From DASRQK01 sp964436635 (GTDB lineage: Bacteria > Bacteroidota > Bacteroidia > Sphingobacteriales > Sphingobacteriaceae), in the NCBI GenBank assembly GCA_964436635.1, contig CAYTDM010000001.1:124001-188000 (forward strand): 64,000 nucleotides of DNA. Reading direction: 5' to 3'. The position numbers were made by a program, and so were the translations under genes. Shown piece after piece: positions 25,671 through 34,436 of the stretch. Position 1 is the first letter of the stretch; every line of letters begins with the position of its first letter. The notes below the pieces were generated by a model. It was not told the DNA's origin. It searched no databases and was given only the letters and a program-made list of their open reading frames with translations.

Positions 25671-28600
25671 TTACGATCTGTTCAAATTATTTAAACGCTC
25701 TTTTGCTGCTGGAAGGATATCGTCATCCAAGTCGTAATTTTCAATGATACTTTCCAGTGTACTCTTCGCTTGAAAGACATCTCCTTGTGCGATGTAAACG
25801 TCCGCTAACAAAATAAAACTCTTTGCTACCCAATAGTCATAATTGGATAAGTTATTAATCACATCAAATGCGGTGGCCAAAGCAGCATCTAATTCACCTG
25901 CATCTAATTGCAAACGACCGACTAAATAACGAGCTTCAGCAGCTGAGACTGTTTGGCTCTTTAAGGATGCTAAATTTAATTCTTTGCGAGCATCTTGTAG
26001 GGATCCTTTCACTTTAAGTGCTTTACCTGCATATAAATGGGCGGTAGCGATTTCCTCATCGGATGAACGATCGTACTCTTTTACGAAACCGGCGTATTTG
26101 ATGGTTTCGTCCATATCACCGATCTCAAAATAGCACTTCATTAAATTATTAACAGCAAATCCATAATTTGATTTGTACTCGGAAGTTAACTCAAGTTTCT
26201 TTAGGTGAACGATCGCGTCGTTGTATTTTTGCAAACCTAAATAAAGATTAGAAACACTGACTAAAACACGTTCCGTGTACGCACTCGTCCAGTCATTTAA
26301 AATGATGTTAAAATCGTGTAAAGCTGCTTCTGGTTTGCCTAATCTATACAAACTTTCACCTCGAATGTACCGCGCAAATTTCTCTTGAATGGCTCTTGGG
26401 AATTTGTCAAAATAAGCATTTACAGCTAACACTGCTCCATCAAAATCATTGCGTTGGAATAAAGTATAAGCAGCTTGGAAGGCTAAATTATCTTGTTGTT
26501 CCTGAGTTAAGTCCCCTAAATTAGTTTCAGAGGCATACTGTATATATTGCGCAGCATTACCCTGATCTAAATAGATGTTTTCAATGGACCTTAATGCCTG
26601 TCTTGCTTCATCTGTAGTGGAGTGTTGTTCTACAATACGTTTAAATGTTTGCAACGCAACATCCAAAGACCCCTTATTATACTGAACTAACCCGATCGTA
26701 ATTAAAGCCCTGGCCACATAACTACTTTGAGGGTAATCGACGACCATTTGTTGTAAACCTACGATGGCTTGATCATAATCTCCCATTAAAAAGTATGTAT
26801 AAGGGATTTCAAAACTGACGTCGTCTGCATAATTTGATTTCGGGAAACGATCTAATACACTTCTTAAGGTAGCCAATTTTCCCTCATTGTTTCCTTGTAA
26901 ACCTTGAATAATTCCTCGTTGAAATAATGCATAATCTTGGCTGGAAGCTCTACTGCTGATTAAACGATCGTAGTATTGCATTGCACGCGGGTAATTTTTT
27001 AAAGAAAAATACGAATCTCCCAGGCGCGCTATCGCATCATTTTTGACATTCTCTTCTATGGAATTTCCTCCAATGGATAGAAAGCGTTCGAAATAATTTG
27101 CAGAGGTGTTAAAATTGTTGTTCCGAAAGGCTGCATAAGCCAAAGCATAATTCGCATAACTGTACACATCCGTGTTCCGTGCAGCTGGATATCTTAAAAA
27201 TTGATTAAAACTCGTTACTGCCTCTCCATATTTTCTTACTTCGTACATGGCTTCTGCTTTCCAGTAGGTGGCTAAGGCCAAAATTTCTGGATCGATTGGA
27301 TGACGCTCAGAACGCATAAACATGGAAATAGCATTTTCAAAAGCCCGTTCATTATAAAATTCTAATGCTCTGTAATAAGTCACCTTTTGGTAAGCTCCAT
27401 CCGCTTTAGAAGTCCTATTTGGCATAAATTCCAATAAGTCGACAGCAGCACGATAATTTTTTGTGCTTAAAAGCGACTCAGCTAATAAAATATTTGCTTC
27501 CTCTAAGCGTTCAGAGCGAGGATAGTTAGCGATATAGGCTTGAATGGATTCTAAGCCCACTTGGTGAAATTCTAATTCATAGGAGAGTTTCGCATAATTA
27601 AATAGCCCCTCTTCTTGTAATTTTGGATCAAAATCCAATCTCGATGCTCTGAAAAATGCGTTTCTTGCCCCCTGTTTGTTGTCGGTTTTTAAAAATGAAT
27701 CTCCTAAGGCGATCATGGCGCTTTGATAATATGCGTCTGTCTCATTCATTTTTTCAAGTTCATGAATCGCTTTCTCGTAATTCCCATTTTTATAGGCGAT
27801 GTATCCAATTTGGTAATTATCTTGATTATTCTGCGTGGCACCTTGATCTCTTTTTTGGAATTCATTGTAATAGATTTCTGCATTCGCCAAATCGTCTTTC
27901 GCAAAATACGTTGCCCCTACGATTCTATACATTTCTGTGGCATGTTGCTGCTGAGTGTTCTCAAGAATTGGAACGGTGTACGCGAGCACATCATCGTAGC
28001 GACGATCTAAAAAATAAAGAGTAGAAATGTAATAAGGATAAGTAGCGACATAGGTCTGTGAACCCTTTAAGCGTTCGAACTCACGCAATGCCGTTTTGTA
28101 TTCACCATCCATGTATGCGATGTAGGCATAGTAATAGATGGACGCTTCAGCATACTCACTATCTCCGTCCTTTAATTCTAAAAAATATGGTTTTGCTTCC
28201 GCAAGTTGGTCTTTCATGAACAAAGAATACCCTAATTTATATCGATATTCAGTGTATTCCCTACCGGCTAGGTTTCCTGGTTCTAACTTGCTAAACCATT
28301 CTAAGGATTTGTCGTAATTTTTCTTCGCAAAATAAGATCTTCCTAATTGGTAGTACGCTGCTTTAGCGTTTGCGCTAGCAGGATAATCCTTAATGAATTT
28401 TAGAAAGACATCCTCCATATCTGGATCCTGGATTTCCAAGGCACAAATCGCCATGTAGAATCGCGCATTTTCTTTCAACAAGGATAATTGGGTCAGCTCA
28501 TCCTCTTGTAATCCAGTTAATAATCGGCTTTCTTCAACTTTTCCAAATTGTTGTGCGGCTGCAGCAAAATTACCCTTTTCATACAGCTCCATGGCAGTGT

Positions 28601-28700
28601 GATAGGTGTTGTTGATTTGTTGCCAAGCGCTTTGCTGACTAAAGGCCAGATGGGCCATAAGGAGTAATGACCAGCAGGTGTAAAAGGCTTTCCTTAACAT
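25671..28700 (-). CDS. large periplasmic tetratricopeptide-repeat protein
   Basis: 1009-residue protein with a signal peptide (MLRKAFYTCWSLLLMAHLAFS) and TPR or TPR-like repeats along nearly the whole length. Examples are AAYYQLGRSYFAKKNYDKSLEWF, YQIGYIAYKNGNYEKAI, AIARLGDSYFSLKNYPRAMQYYD and LITIGLVQYNKGSLDVALQTF. Repeats of this kind make a long superhelical scaffold. With the barrel gene 13 bases downstream and a TolQ/ExbD/TonB block beyond, it probably forms part of an envelope assembly. No catalytic motif is seen. Confidence 0.85.
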   Translation of the reverse strand: MLRKAFYTCWSLLLMAHLAFSQQSAWQQINNTYHTAMELYEKGNFAAAAQQFGKVEESRLLTGLQEDELTQLSLLKENARFYMAICALEIQDPDMEDVFLKFIKDYPASANAKAAYYQLGRSYFAKKNYDKSLEWFSKLEPGNLAGREYTEYRYKLGYSLFMKDQLAEAKPYFLELKDGDSEYAEASIYYYAYIAYMDGEYKTALREFERLKGSQTYVATYPYYISTLYFLDRRYDDVLAYTVPILENTQQQHATEMYRIVGATYFAKDDLANAEIYYNEFQKRDQGATQNNQDNYQIGYIAYKNGNYEKAIHELEKMNETDAYYQSAMIALGDSFLKTDNKQGARNAFFRASRLDFDPKLQEEGLFNYAKLSYELEFHQVGLESIQAYIANYPRSERLEEANILLAESLLSTKNYRAAVDLLEFMPNRTSKADGAYQKVTYYRALEFYNERAFENAISMFMRSERHPIDPEILALATYWKAEAMYEVRKYGEAVTSFNQFLRYPAARNTDVYSYANYALAYAAFRNNNFNTSANYFERFLSIGGNSIEENVKNDAIARLGDSYFSLKNYPRAMQYYDRLISSRASSQDYALFQRGIIQGLQGNNEGKLATLRSVLDRFPKSNYADDVSFEIPYTYFLMGDYDQAIVGLQQMVVDYPQSSYVARALITIGLVQYNKGSLDVALQTFKRIVEQHSTTDEARQALRSIENIYLDQGNAAQYIQYASETNLGDLTQEQQDNLAFQAAYTLFQRNDFDGAVLAVNAYFDKFPRAIQEKFARYIRGESLYRLGKPEAALHDFNIILNDWTSAYTERVLVSVSNLYLGLQKYNDAIVHLKKLELTSEYKSNYGFAVNNLMKCYFEIGDMDETIKYAGFVKEYDRSSDEEIATAHLYAGKALKVKGSLQDARKELNLASLKSQTVSAAEARYLVGRLQLDAGELDAALATAFDVINNLSNYDYWVAKSFILLADVYIAQGDVFQAKSTLESIIENYDLDDDILPAAKERLNNLNRS

Positions 28701-28919
28701 ATAATCGTCTCTTCTAAACTAAGTTCTTCTAATTTGCTAATTTAAGGTAAATTGGGCAAGTTTTCCACTAAAATTCTTAACAATTGTTTAAAACCTGCTT
28801 CTTTACCCGATGAAGATAAGGCAAAAAATATGCCTACTGTTTAAATTTAACAAAAAATAACAAGGTCGTTTCAAACCAATCGAGAATTGACTCAAAAAAA
28901 GAGAATAAATGAAGGAAAT
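28701..28919. other. intergenic region between pyrB and the TPR gene
   Basis: About 220 AT-rich bases upstream of the TPR gene and downstream of pyrB. I see no clear TAnnTTTG element at a convincing distance, no strong hairpin and no RNA gene. Confidence 0.6.
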
Positions 28920-29855
28920 TTATGCTTTTTGCGAAGCAAGTAAATAAAGAACTGCCATTCGGACGGCTACCCCATTTTCAACCTGATCAAGAATAATGGA
29001 GTGCTTGCTGTCCGCGACATCTGAAGTAATCTCGACGCCTCTATTAATCGGACCCGGGTGCATGATGGTAATTTCCTTATCTAAAGAATCTAAGCGCTTT
29101 TTATCTAAACCATAAAGCATGATATACTCGCGTATAGATGGAAAATAAGCGATATCCTGACGTTCTAACTGAATGCGGAGCATGTTCGCTACATCGCACC
29201 AGCGTAAGGTGTCCATTAAATCATGAGAAACCTGCACGCCGAGGGAAGCGATGTGCTTTGGAATTAAAGTCGTCGGTCCACACACTCGCACTTCTGCACC
29301 CAATTTTTTAAGACATAATATATTCGAAAGTGCCACTCTCGAGTGTAGGATATCTCCGATAATGGCGATTTTTTTCCCGGCCACATCTCCATATTTTTCT
29401 CGAATAGAAAATGCATCCAAGAGCGCTTGGGTAGGATGCTCGTGTGCCCCATCTCCAGCATTCACTATTTGTGCATTCACGTGCTTACTTAGAAACACAC
29501 CAGCTCCTGCGTATGGGTGCCTCATGACCACCATGTCCACTTTCATCGCTAAAATATTGTTGACCGTGTCGATCAAGGTTTCTCCCTTGCTCACTGAAGA
29601 TGAGGACGCGGCAAAATTTATGGTGTCAGCAGACAAGCGCTTTTCAGCCAATTCGAATGAAAGTCGAGTACGAGTGGAATTCTCAAAAAATACATTCGCA
29701 ATGGTAATGTCTCGTAAGGAAGGTACTTTTTTAATCGGACGATTTAAAACGTCTTTAAAATTATCAGCAGTTTCAAAAATGAGTTGAATGTCATTTTCGT
29801 TAAGGTCTTTTATGCCCAACAAGTGTTTGGTACTGAGTTGCGCTACTTTCGCCAT
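28920..29855 (-). CDS. pyrB: aspartate carbamoyltransferase catalytic subunit
   Basis: Condenses carbamoyl phosphate with aspartate, the committed step of pyrimidine synthesis. The 311 residues carry FENSTRTRLSFE (carbamoyl-phosphate loop), SSSVSKGETLID (the mobile SxxxK loop), HPYAGAG, GDGAHEHPTQALLD, GDILHSRVALSN and MHPGPINRGVEI. All catalytic positions appear intact. It follows pyrR by 18 bases. No pyrI is present, which suits the class that associates with a PyrC or PyrC' partner; a non-catalytic PyrC homologue is encoded at 11456-12748. Confidence 0.96.
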   Translation of the reverse strand: MAKVAQLSTKHLLGIKDLNENDIQLIFETADNFKDVLNRPIKKVPSLRDITIANVFFENSTRTRLSFELAEKRLSADTINFAASSSSVSKGETLIDTVNNILAMKVDMVVMRHPYAGAGVFLSKHVNAQIVNAGDGAHEHPTQALLDAFSIREKYGDVAGKKIAIIGDILHSRVALSNILCLKKLGAEVRVCGPTTLIPKHIASLGVQVSHDLMDTLRWCDVANMLRIQLERQDIAYFPSIREYIMLYGLDKKRLDSLDKEITIMHPGPINRGVEITSDVADSKHSIILDQVENGVAVRMAVLYLLASQKA

Positions 29856-29873
29856 GGTCTCTTTTATTCGCTA

Positions 29874-30425
29874 TTAAAGGGTCTTTTCTGTCAATAATAC
29901 AATCCGATCTTTTGCGTCCGATTCTTTCCAACTCACGATGACTTTTTGAGAATCAATGGAATCCACTTGAATGCCAATGTAATCTGGTTCGATGGGAAGC
30001 TGCCTTGAAAAACGTCGGTCGACAAGGACGAGCAGTTCTATTTTTTCTGGTCGCCCAAACGCTAACAGGGCATCCATCGCGGCACGAATGGTCCTTCCGG
30101 TCCACAATACATCATCGATTAAAATCACTTTTTTTCCTTCTACAATGAAGTCAATATTGGTGCTGCTTGGCACCAGTGGAGCGGCTCCTTCCCTTCTAAA
30201 ATCATCTCTGAAAAAGGTAATGTCAAGTTCGCCGTAAGCGATTTCATTCTCTGGAAGAATATGCACAAGCTCGTTGTGAATCCGTTTACCCAGGTAGGTA
30301 CCCCTTGGTTGAATCCCAATAAGTACAGAGTTTGAAAAATCTTCGTGATTTTCAATTAATTGCCGGCAAAGACGTTGGATGGTAATTTGAAATTTTGGCG
30401 CATCCAATAAAACCGATTGCTTCAT
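29874..30425 (-). CDS. pyrR: PyrR: pyrimidine regulator / uracil phosphoribosyltransferase-like
   Basis: Phosphoribosyltransferase-fold protein of 183 residues. The PRPP loop is VILIDDVLWTGRTIRAAMDAL, preceded by GIQPRGTYLG and followed by LVLVDRRFSRQLPIEPDYIG, all typical of PyrR. In Firmicutes it attenuates pyr operons by binding nascent RNA; in Bacteroidota it may act mainly as a weak uracil phosphoribosyltransferase. I find no obvious anti-terminator/terminator pair in the short leader before it. It is in operon with pyrB. Confidence 0.92.
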   Translation of the reverse strand: MKQSVLLDAPKFQITIQRLCRQLIENHEDFSNSVLIGIQPRGTYLGKRIHNELVHILPENEIAYGELDITFFRDDFRREGAAPLVPSSTNIDFIVEGKKVILIDDVLWTGRTIRAAMDALLAFGRPEKIELLVLVDRRFSRQLPIEPDYIGIQVDSIDSQKVIVSWKESDAKDRIVLLTEKTL

Positions 30426-30560
30426 GTACTGAGAATGTATTTAATTTGGCATGGATATTCATGCAAATTTAATTAATTATTTGAATTCCCCACGAGAAAA
30501 TGAGGAATAAATTCATTTAAATGTTTATTTTTAACCCACACACTACACAAAAGAATCGCT

Positions 30561-31937
30561 ATGACATATGCAGATTTAGTTCAATCACAACGCTTATATT
30601 TTAATACGCATGCTACTAAGTCGCTGTCTTTCCGATTGGAACAATTAAATAAGTTAAAGGGCCTTATTATCCAAAGCGAACATTTATTTTATGAAGCGAT
30701 CGCAAAAGATTTTGGAAAATCTTCTTTTGACACATTAACCACAGAACTTGGATTCATTTTAAATGAACTCCAATTTTATATAAAAAATTTAAGCAGTTTG
30801 GCGCGTCCAAAGACTGTCCGAACGAGCCTTACAAATTTTCCGGGCAAAAGCAAGCTTTATAAAGAGCCCTTAGGCACCTGTTTAGTAATTGGGGCATGGA
30901 ATTATCCCATACAATTAGCATTACTGCCCGCTATTTCTGCTATAGCTGCTGGTAACACGGTGATTTTAAAGCCATCAGAATTGGCTCCCGCTACCGCAAA
31001 CTTATTAGCCGAGCTGATTAACCAACGGTTTTCTTCTAATTATTTTGTGGTTGTACAAGGCGATGTAGTGGAAACAACGTCTTTATTAAAAGAAAAATTC
31101 GATCATATTTTCTTTACAGGAAGCCCGGCGGTCGGTAAAATTATTTATCAAGCAGCAGCAAAACATCTCACCCCCGTTACTTTGGAGTTAGGTGGAAAAA
31201 GTCCGGTCATCGTCAGCCCGAGTGCAAATTTAAAGGTAGCTGCTAAGCGCATCGTTTGGGGCAAATTCTTAAATGCAGGACAAACGTGCATCGCCCCCGA
31301 TTTTGTCTTAGCTCACGAAGCTATTTACGAAGAATTTTATGCCTTATTACAGGAACAACTTCAGATTTTTAATTATAAAGAAGGGAGTCACCATTATACA
31401 AGAATTATAAATGAAAGGCATTTTGATCGCTTGTACTCATTGTTAGATGAAAAATCCACGTATGTAGCATCAAGTTTAAAACCAAACAAAGCTACCTTGT
31501 TCTTCCCGCCTACCCTAATAAAGCATGCAAGTTGGTCGGATGCTTGTATGCAGGAAGAGATTTTTGGCCCCCTGCTACCCCTGCTTAAATATCAAGATTT
31601 CGAATCCACCATGGATAAATTAATCGCATTGGAAAAACCCTTGAGTGCCTATTTGTTCTCAAATGATTCTTTAGAACAACGCATTTTTACAGCTAATTTT
31701 TCTTTTGGAGGTGGTTGCATCAACGACACCTTGATGCACGTAAATAACCCCAGCATGCCTTTTGGAGGAGTGGGCAATAGCGGCATGGGGAATTATCATG
31801 GGAAATATGGCTTTGACACGTTTTCACACGTTAAACCAGTGTTTAAAAAGCCAAATTTATTCGAAATTAATTTGAAATACCCGCCTTACTCCATAACAAA
31901 ATTTAAATGGGTAAAACGCATTTTTGGATTGAAATAA
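30561..31937 (+). CDS. aldehyde dehydrogenase (class 3-like)
   Basis: NAD(P)-dependent aldehyde oxidation. The 458 residues contain NYPIQLALLPAISAIAAGN (coenzyme region), LELGGKSPVIVSP (general-base Glu), GQTCIAPDFVLA (catalytic Cys) and EEIFGPLLPLL. The short length and the C-terminal basic-hydrophobic tail (PYSITKFKWVKRIFGLK) match class 3/YwdH-type fatty-aldehyde dehydrogenases, which often attach to membranes. It is convergent with the rsmB-like gene. Substrate probably medium or long aldehydes, by family only. Confidence 0.92.
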   Translation: MTYADLVQSQRLYFNTHATKSLSFRLEQLNKLKGLIIQSEHLFYEAIAKDFGKSSFDTLTTELGFILNELQFYIKNLSSLARPKTVRTSLTNFPGKSKLYKEPLGTCLVIGAWNYPIQLALLPAISAIAAGNTVILKPSELAPATANLLAELINQRFSSNYFVVVQGDVVETTSLLKEKFDHIFFTGSPAVGKIIYQAAAKHLTPVTLELGGKSPVIVSPSANLKVAAKRIVWGKFLNAGQTCIAPDFVLAHEAIYEEFYALLQEQLQIFNYKEGSHHYTRIINERHFDRLYSLLDEKSTYVASSLKPNKATLFFPPTLIKHASWSDACMQEEIFGPLLPLLKYQDFESTMDKLIALEKPLSAYLFSNDSLEQRIFTANFSFGGGCINDTLMHVNNPSMPFGGVGNSGMGNYHGKYGFDTFSHVKPVFKKPNLFEINLKYPPYSITKFKWVKRIFGLK

Positions 31938-31953
31938 TGAATCTTGATCGGCT

Positions 31954-33159
31954 TTATTCTGGTTTTTCTAAGATAGCAGAAAATAGCGTGTCTGCTTTGC
32001 GGTCGTAACCAATGTGGTACCTCGTGCTGATAACCTTTACGCCATGCTGATCTTTTAAATACGCGACGACTCTCTCATTTTCCTCTTTAAAAACGGAACA
32101 AGTGATGTAGTGTAAACGTTTACCAGCTTTTAAATACGTCAAGGCTTGCTTCGCAATGTCTTTTTGAATCCTTGAAAATTTCTGAATTTGATCCGGATTA
32201 AAAATACTTAACATTTCTGGCGTGCGTCCCCAAGTACCAGAACCTGTACAAGGCACATCCAATAGGATACCGTCGAACTGTTTATTCGTAAATTTGGGCG
32301 CTTGCTCTTTCAGTAGATCGACGACTTCAGCATTGTAATGCGTGATTCCTGCCTCTTTAAAACGTTGTTTCAAATTTTCCAAGATACTGGGGCGAACATC
32401 CGATACCGTTAAGTGTATATTCGGGTATTCATCCAATAATAGCAAAGATTTCCCTCCTGCTCCACTACACGCATCCCACCAACTCTCGCCTTTTTGAACT
32501 TGGATGTCGGCCAAACTTTGCTGAGAAGAATAGTCTTGAACTTCATACAATCCCTTTAACTCTGGAAATTTTTCTAAAGAAGTTCCATTAGGAAATGAAA
32601 GTGTTTGCCCATCCAATTCAAATGAAATATCATTCTTTTTAAGAATATTTACAACCTTATTAACAAAAGATTTACGAACTCTTATGTAAAGTAATGGTTG
32701 AACAAAGTACTGCGTGAAAAATTCCATGGAATCCAGGGATTCAGACCGCTGATCATGCCATGGAAATACCCCTGTGAGATTAAAATTGAATGCTTCACAA
32801 ACGATGGAAATCTTCTTGTCTAAGGGACTATTTAGATGCGTCGCAAATTCAGGAAGATGCTGGGTTACTAATACACTTTCTGTGGCACATAGAAATTCCC
32901 CAACGAGTAAACGCTTTAATTTTTCTTCTTCAGGCAAAGCTTTCAAGGAATTTAACGCAGCTGAGTAATCACTGAACGCATGGCCAACACGAAAAAAGTG
33001 ATATAAATACCTGGAGACCATTTTTCGATCTTTCGATCCCATTTGTTTATTTGCTCTAAAATATTGGGTTAAAAATCGAGCTAATGGGATGCTCCCATCG
33101 TAAGCTGCGAGCACTTTGTAAAAACTGCGAACGTGGTGATTCACTTGTCCTGTAGACAT
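31954..33159 (-). CDS. RsmB/NOP2-Sun family RNA cytosine-5 methyltransferase
   Basis: SAM-dependent m5C RNA methyltransferase of about 401 residues from the ATG at 33159 (MSTGQVNHHVRSFYK); longer readings overlap the previous gene. SAM-binding WDACSGAGGKSLLL, LLDVPCTGSGTWGRTPEM (one catalytic Cys) and HYITCSVFKEENERVV (the second Cys) are the Sun-family signatures. The N-terminal helical part (about 1-130) fits the NusB-like region of RsmB in reduced form. The target is likely 16S rRNA but other targets occur. It follows the lipoprotein gene by 11 bases. Confidence 0.9.
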   Translation of the reverse strand: MSTGQVNHHVRSFYKVLAAYDGSIPLARFLTQYFRANKQMGSKDRKMVSRYLYHFFRVGHAFSDYSAALNSLKALPEEEKLKRLLVGEFLCATESVLVTQHLPEFATHLNSPLDKKISIVCEAFNFNLTGVFPWHDQRSESLDSMEFFTQYFVQPLLYIRVRKSFVNKVVNILKKNDISFELDGQTLSFPNGTSLEKFPELKGLYEVQDYSSQQSLADIQVQKGESWWDACSGAGGKSLLLLDEYPNIHLTVSDVRPSILENLKQRFKEAGITHYNAEVVDLLKEQAPKFTNKQFDGILLDVPCTGSGTWGRTPEMLSIFNPDQIQKFSRIQKDIAKQALTYLKAGKRLHYITCSVFKEENERVVAYLKDQHGVKVISTRYHIGYDRKADTLFSAILEKPE

Positions 33160-33170
33160 GGTTTGTATGA

Positions 33171-34436
33171 TTAATTTGTGCGAGTAAATTGTCCGCTGCG
33201 GTATCTTAAAAAGTGAATTCCGGTATTGATGTATCCCCATTGTGGATGGTATTCAAATTCAAAGTCATTGTGCAGCCCTTTGTATTTTTCTTCAATTAAC
33301 TTGCTCGCATATCCGTCCTTATATTTGGCAATTAAGATACCAAAATAATAGCCTATATCATACCCTTTATAAGAAAATTCAGAAGGTTCGATCGTGAATT
33401 CCTGTTTATATTGCTGGTTAAAATCGCGCACAACAGTTAATCTTGGATCTACATAATAGGTAGAAGACACTTCAGTTAATAAGGATTCTAACTGGCTACT
33501 TTGATTCGTGAAACTCATTTTAGCCCAGTTTGGGTGACCGAAAAGTTGAACACGATGTCCCGTAGCCCTTTGTAAATCTTGTAATTGAGATATCAGGTTA
33601 GTGATCCTAAAATGATTGGTAGAGCCTACCACCACATAATTATTTCCATTTGATAAGGATCGATCTTTTAATTCATCTTCAGAATGAACATCCAACATGT
33701 AGGCCGATGAGTTAAGCTGCAAGATTTCTGATCTCAAAACAGGTAAAAATTGTTTGCTTGCAGCATCTTCGCTTTGGTATAAAAGTATGACATCTCCTTC
33801 TTTATATAAACTCACTAAACGATCTGCTAATGCTTTTATATGCGTAATGATTGGAGAAGTAATAGATACTAAATTTGAAATATTAAATTCATTCGGCATC
33901 GTGGCAGCTAAAGGTGACACCCTTAATACCCGTTTCGGATCCGAAATCTGTGAACTTGAAAATGCCTTGATCTCCTTCGGGTATACAGGGCCGATAATAA
34001 GATTTGCATCGGCCATCACCGATTCGGAAGATAGTCTCAATACTTCCGATTCTTGGTCTCTGCTATCTAAAACAGTTACCTTGATCGGACTCGAGGAACT
34101 GATCGCATTTTCTATACCAAGTTGAAAACCTTGGTAAAAATCTAAAGCTAATTCAGCTTTGGTCACATCGTTCTTGGAAGGTTGATTCCCAGTGGATCTA
34201 TTTAATTGAAAAGGAAGCATTAAAACAATGTTTTTTAATGCTTTAACCTCTTCTACTTGATCTGTTACTTTAGGATCATCCTTTCCTTGGTCAATGGTGG
34301 GATCCTCCGTTTTACTTTCAATTATTTTAGACCTTGGCGTACAAGAAAAGGTGAAAAATAAAATAAACAGAATACCAAAAAATAGGAGGAATTTACTCCC
34401 ATTCAATCGTTGCTGGAGGTTTTGAACTAATGTCAT
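33171..34436 (-). CDS. periplasmic-binding-protein-fold lipoprotein (LppC/ABC type 1-like)
   Basis: 421-residue lipoprotein (LFFGILFILFFTFSCTP, lipid Cys near 32) with a type 1 periplasmic-binding fold from about 68 on: NIVLMLPFQLNRST, LALDFYQGFQLGIENA, LIIGPVYPKEIKAFSS, VILLYQSEDAASKQFLP and VRDFNQQYKQEF. In Bacteroidota such proteins are annotated as amino-acid ABC substrate-binding or LppC-like; no ABC permease is nearby, so a peptidoglycan-synthesis activator or sensor role is as likely. The ATG at 34436 overlaps the guaA end by 44 bases; a TTG at 34406 would reduce the overlap to 14. Confidence 0.75.
   Translation of the reverse strand: MTLVQNLQQRLNGSKFLLFFGILFILFFTFSCTPRSKIIESKTEDPTIDQGKDDPKVTDQVEEVKALKNIVLMLPFQLNRSTGNQPSKNDVTKAELALDFYQGFQLGIENAISSSSPIKVTVLDSRDQESEVLRLSSESVMADANLIIGPVYPKEIKAFSSSQISDPKRVLRVSPLAATMPNEFNISNLVSITSPIITHIKALADRLVSLYKEGDVILLYQSEDAASKQFLPVLRSEILQLNSSAYMLDVHSEDELKDRSLSNGNNYVVVGSTNHFRITNLISQLQDLQRATGHRVQLFGHPNWAKMSFTNQSSQLESLLTEVSSTYYVDPRLTVVRDFNQQYKQEFTIEPSEFSYKGYDIGYYFGILIAKYKDGYASKLIEEKYKGLHNDFEFEYHPQWGYINTGIHFLRYRSGQFTRTN

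Noticed and set aside
33160..33240. Longer N-terminus of the RsmB-like protein
   Set aside because: It would overlap the previous gene by 70 bases, and the extra residues (MGIHQYRNSLFK) do not fit the family; the ATG at 33159 does.
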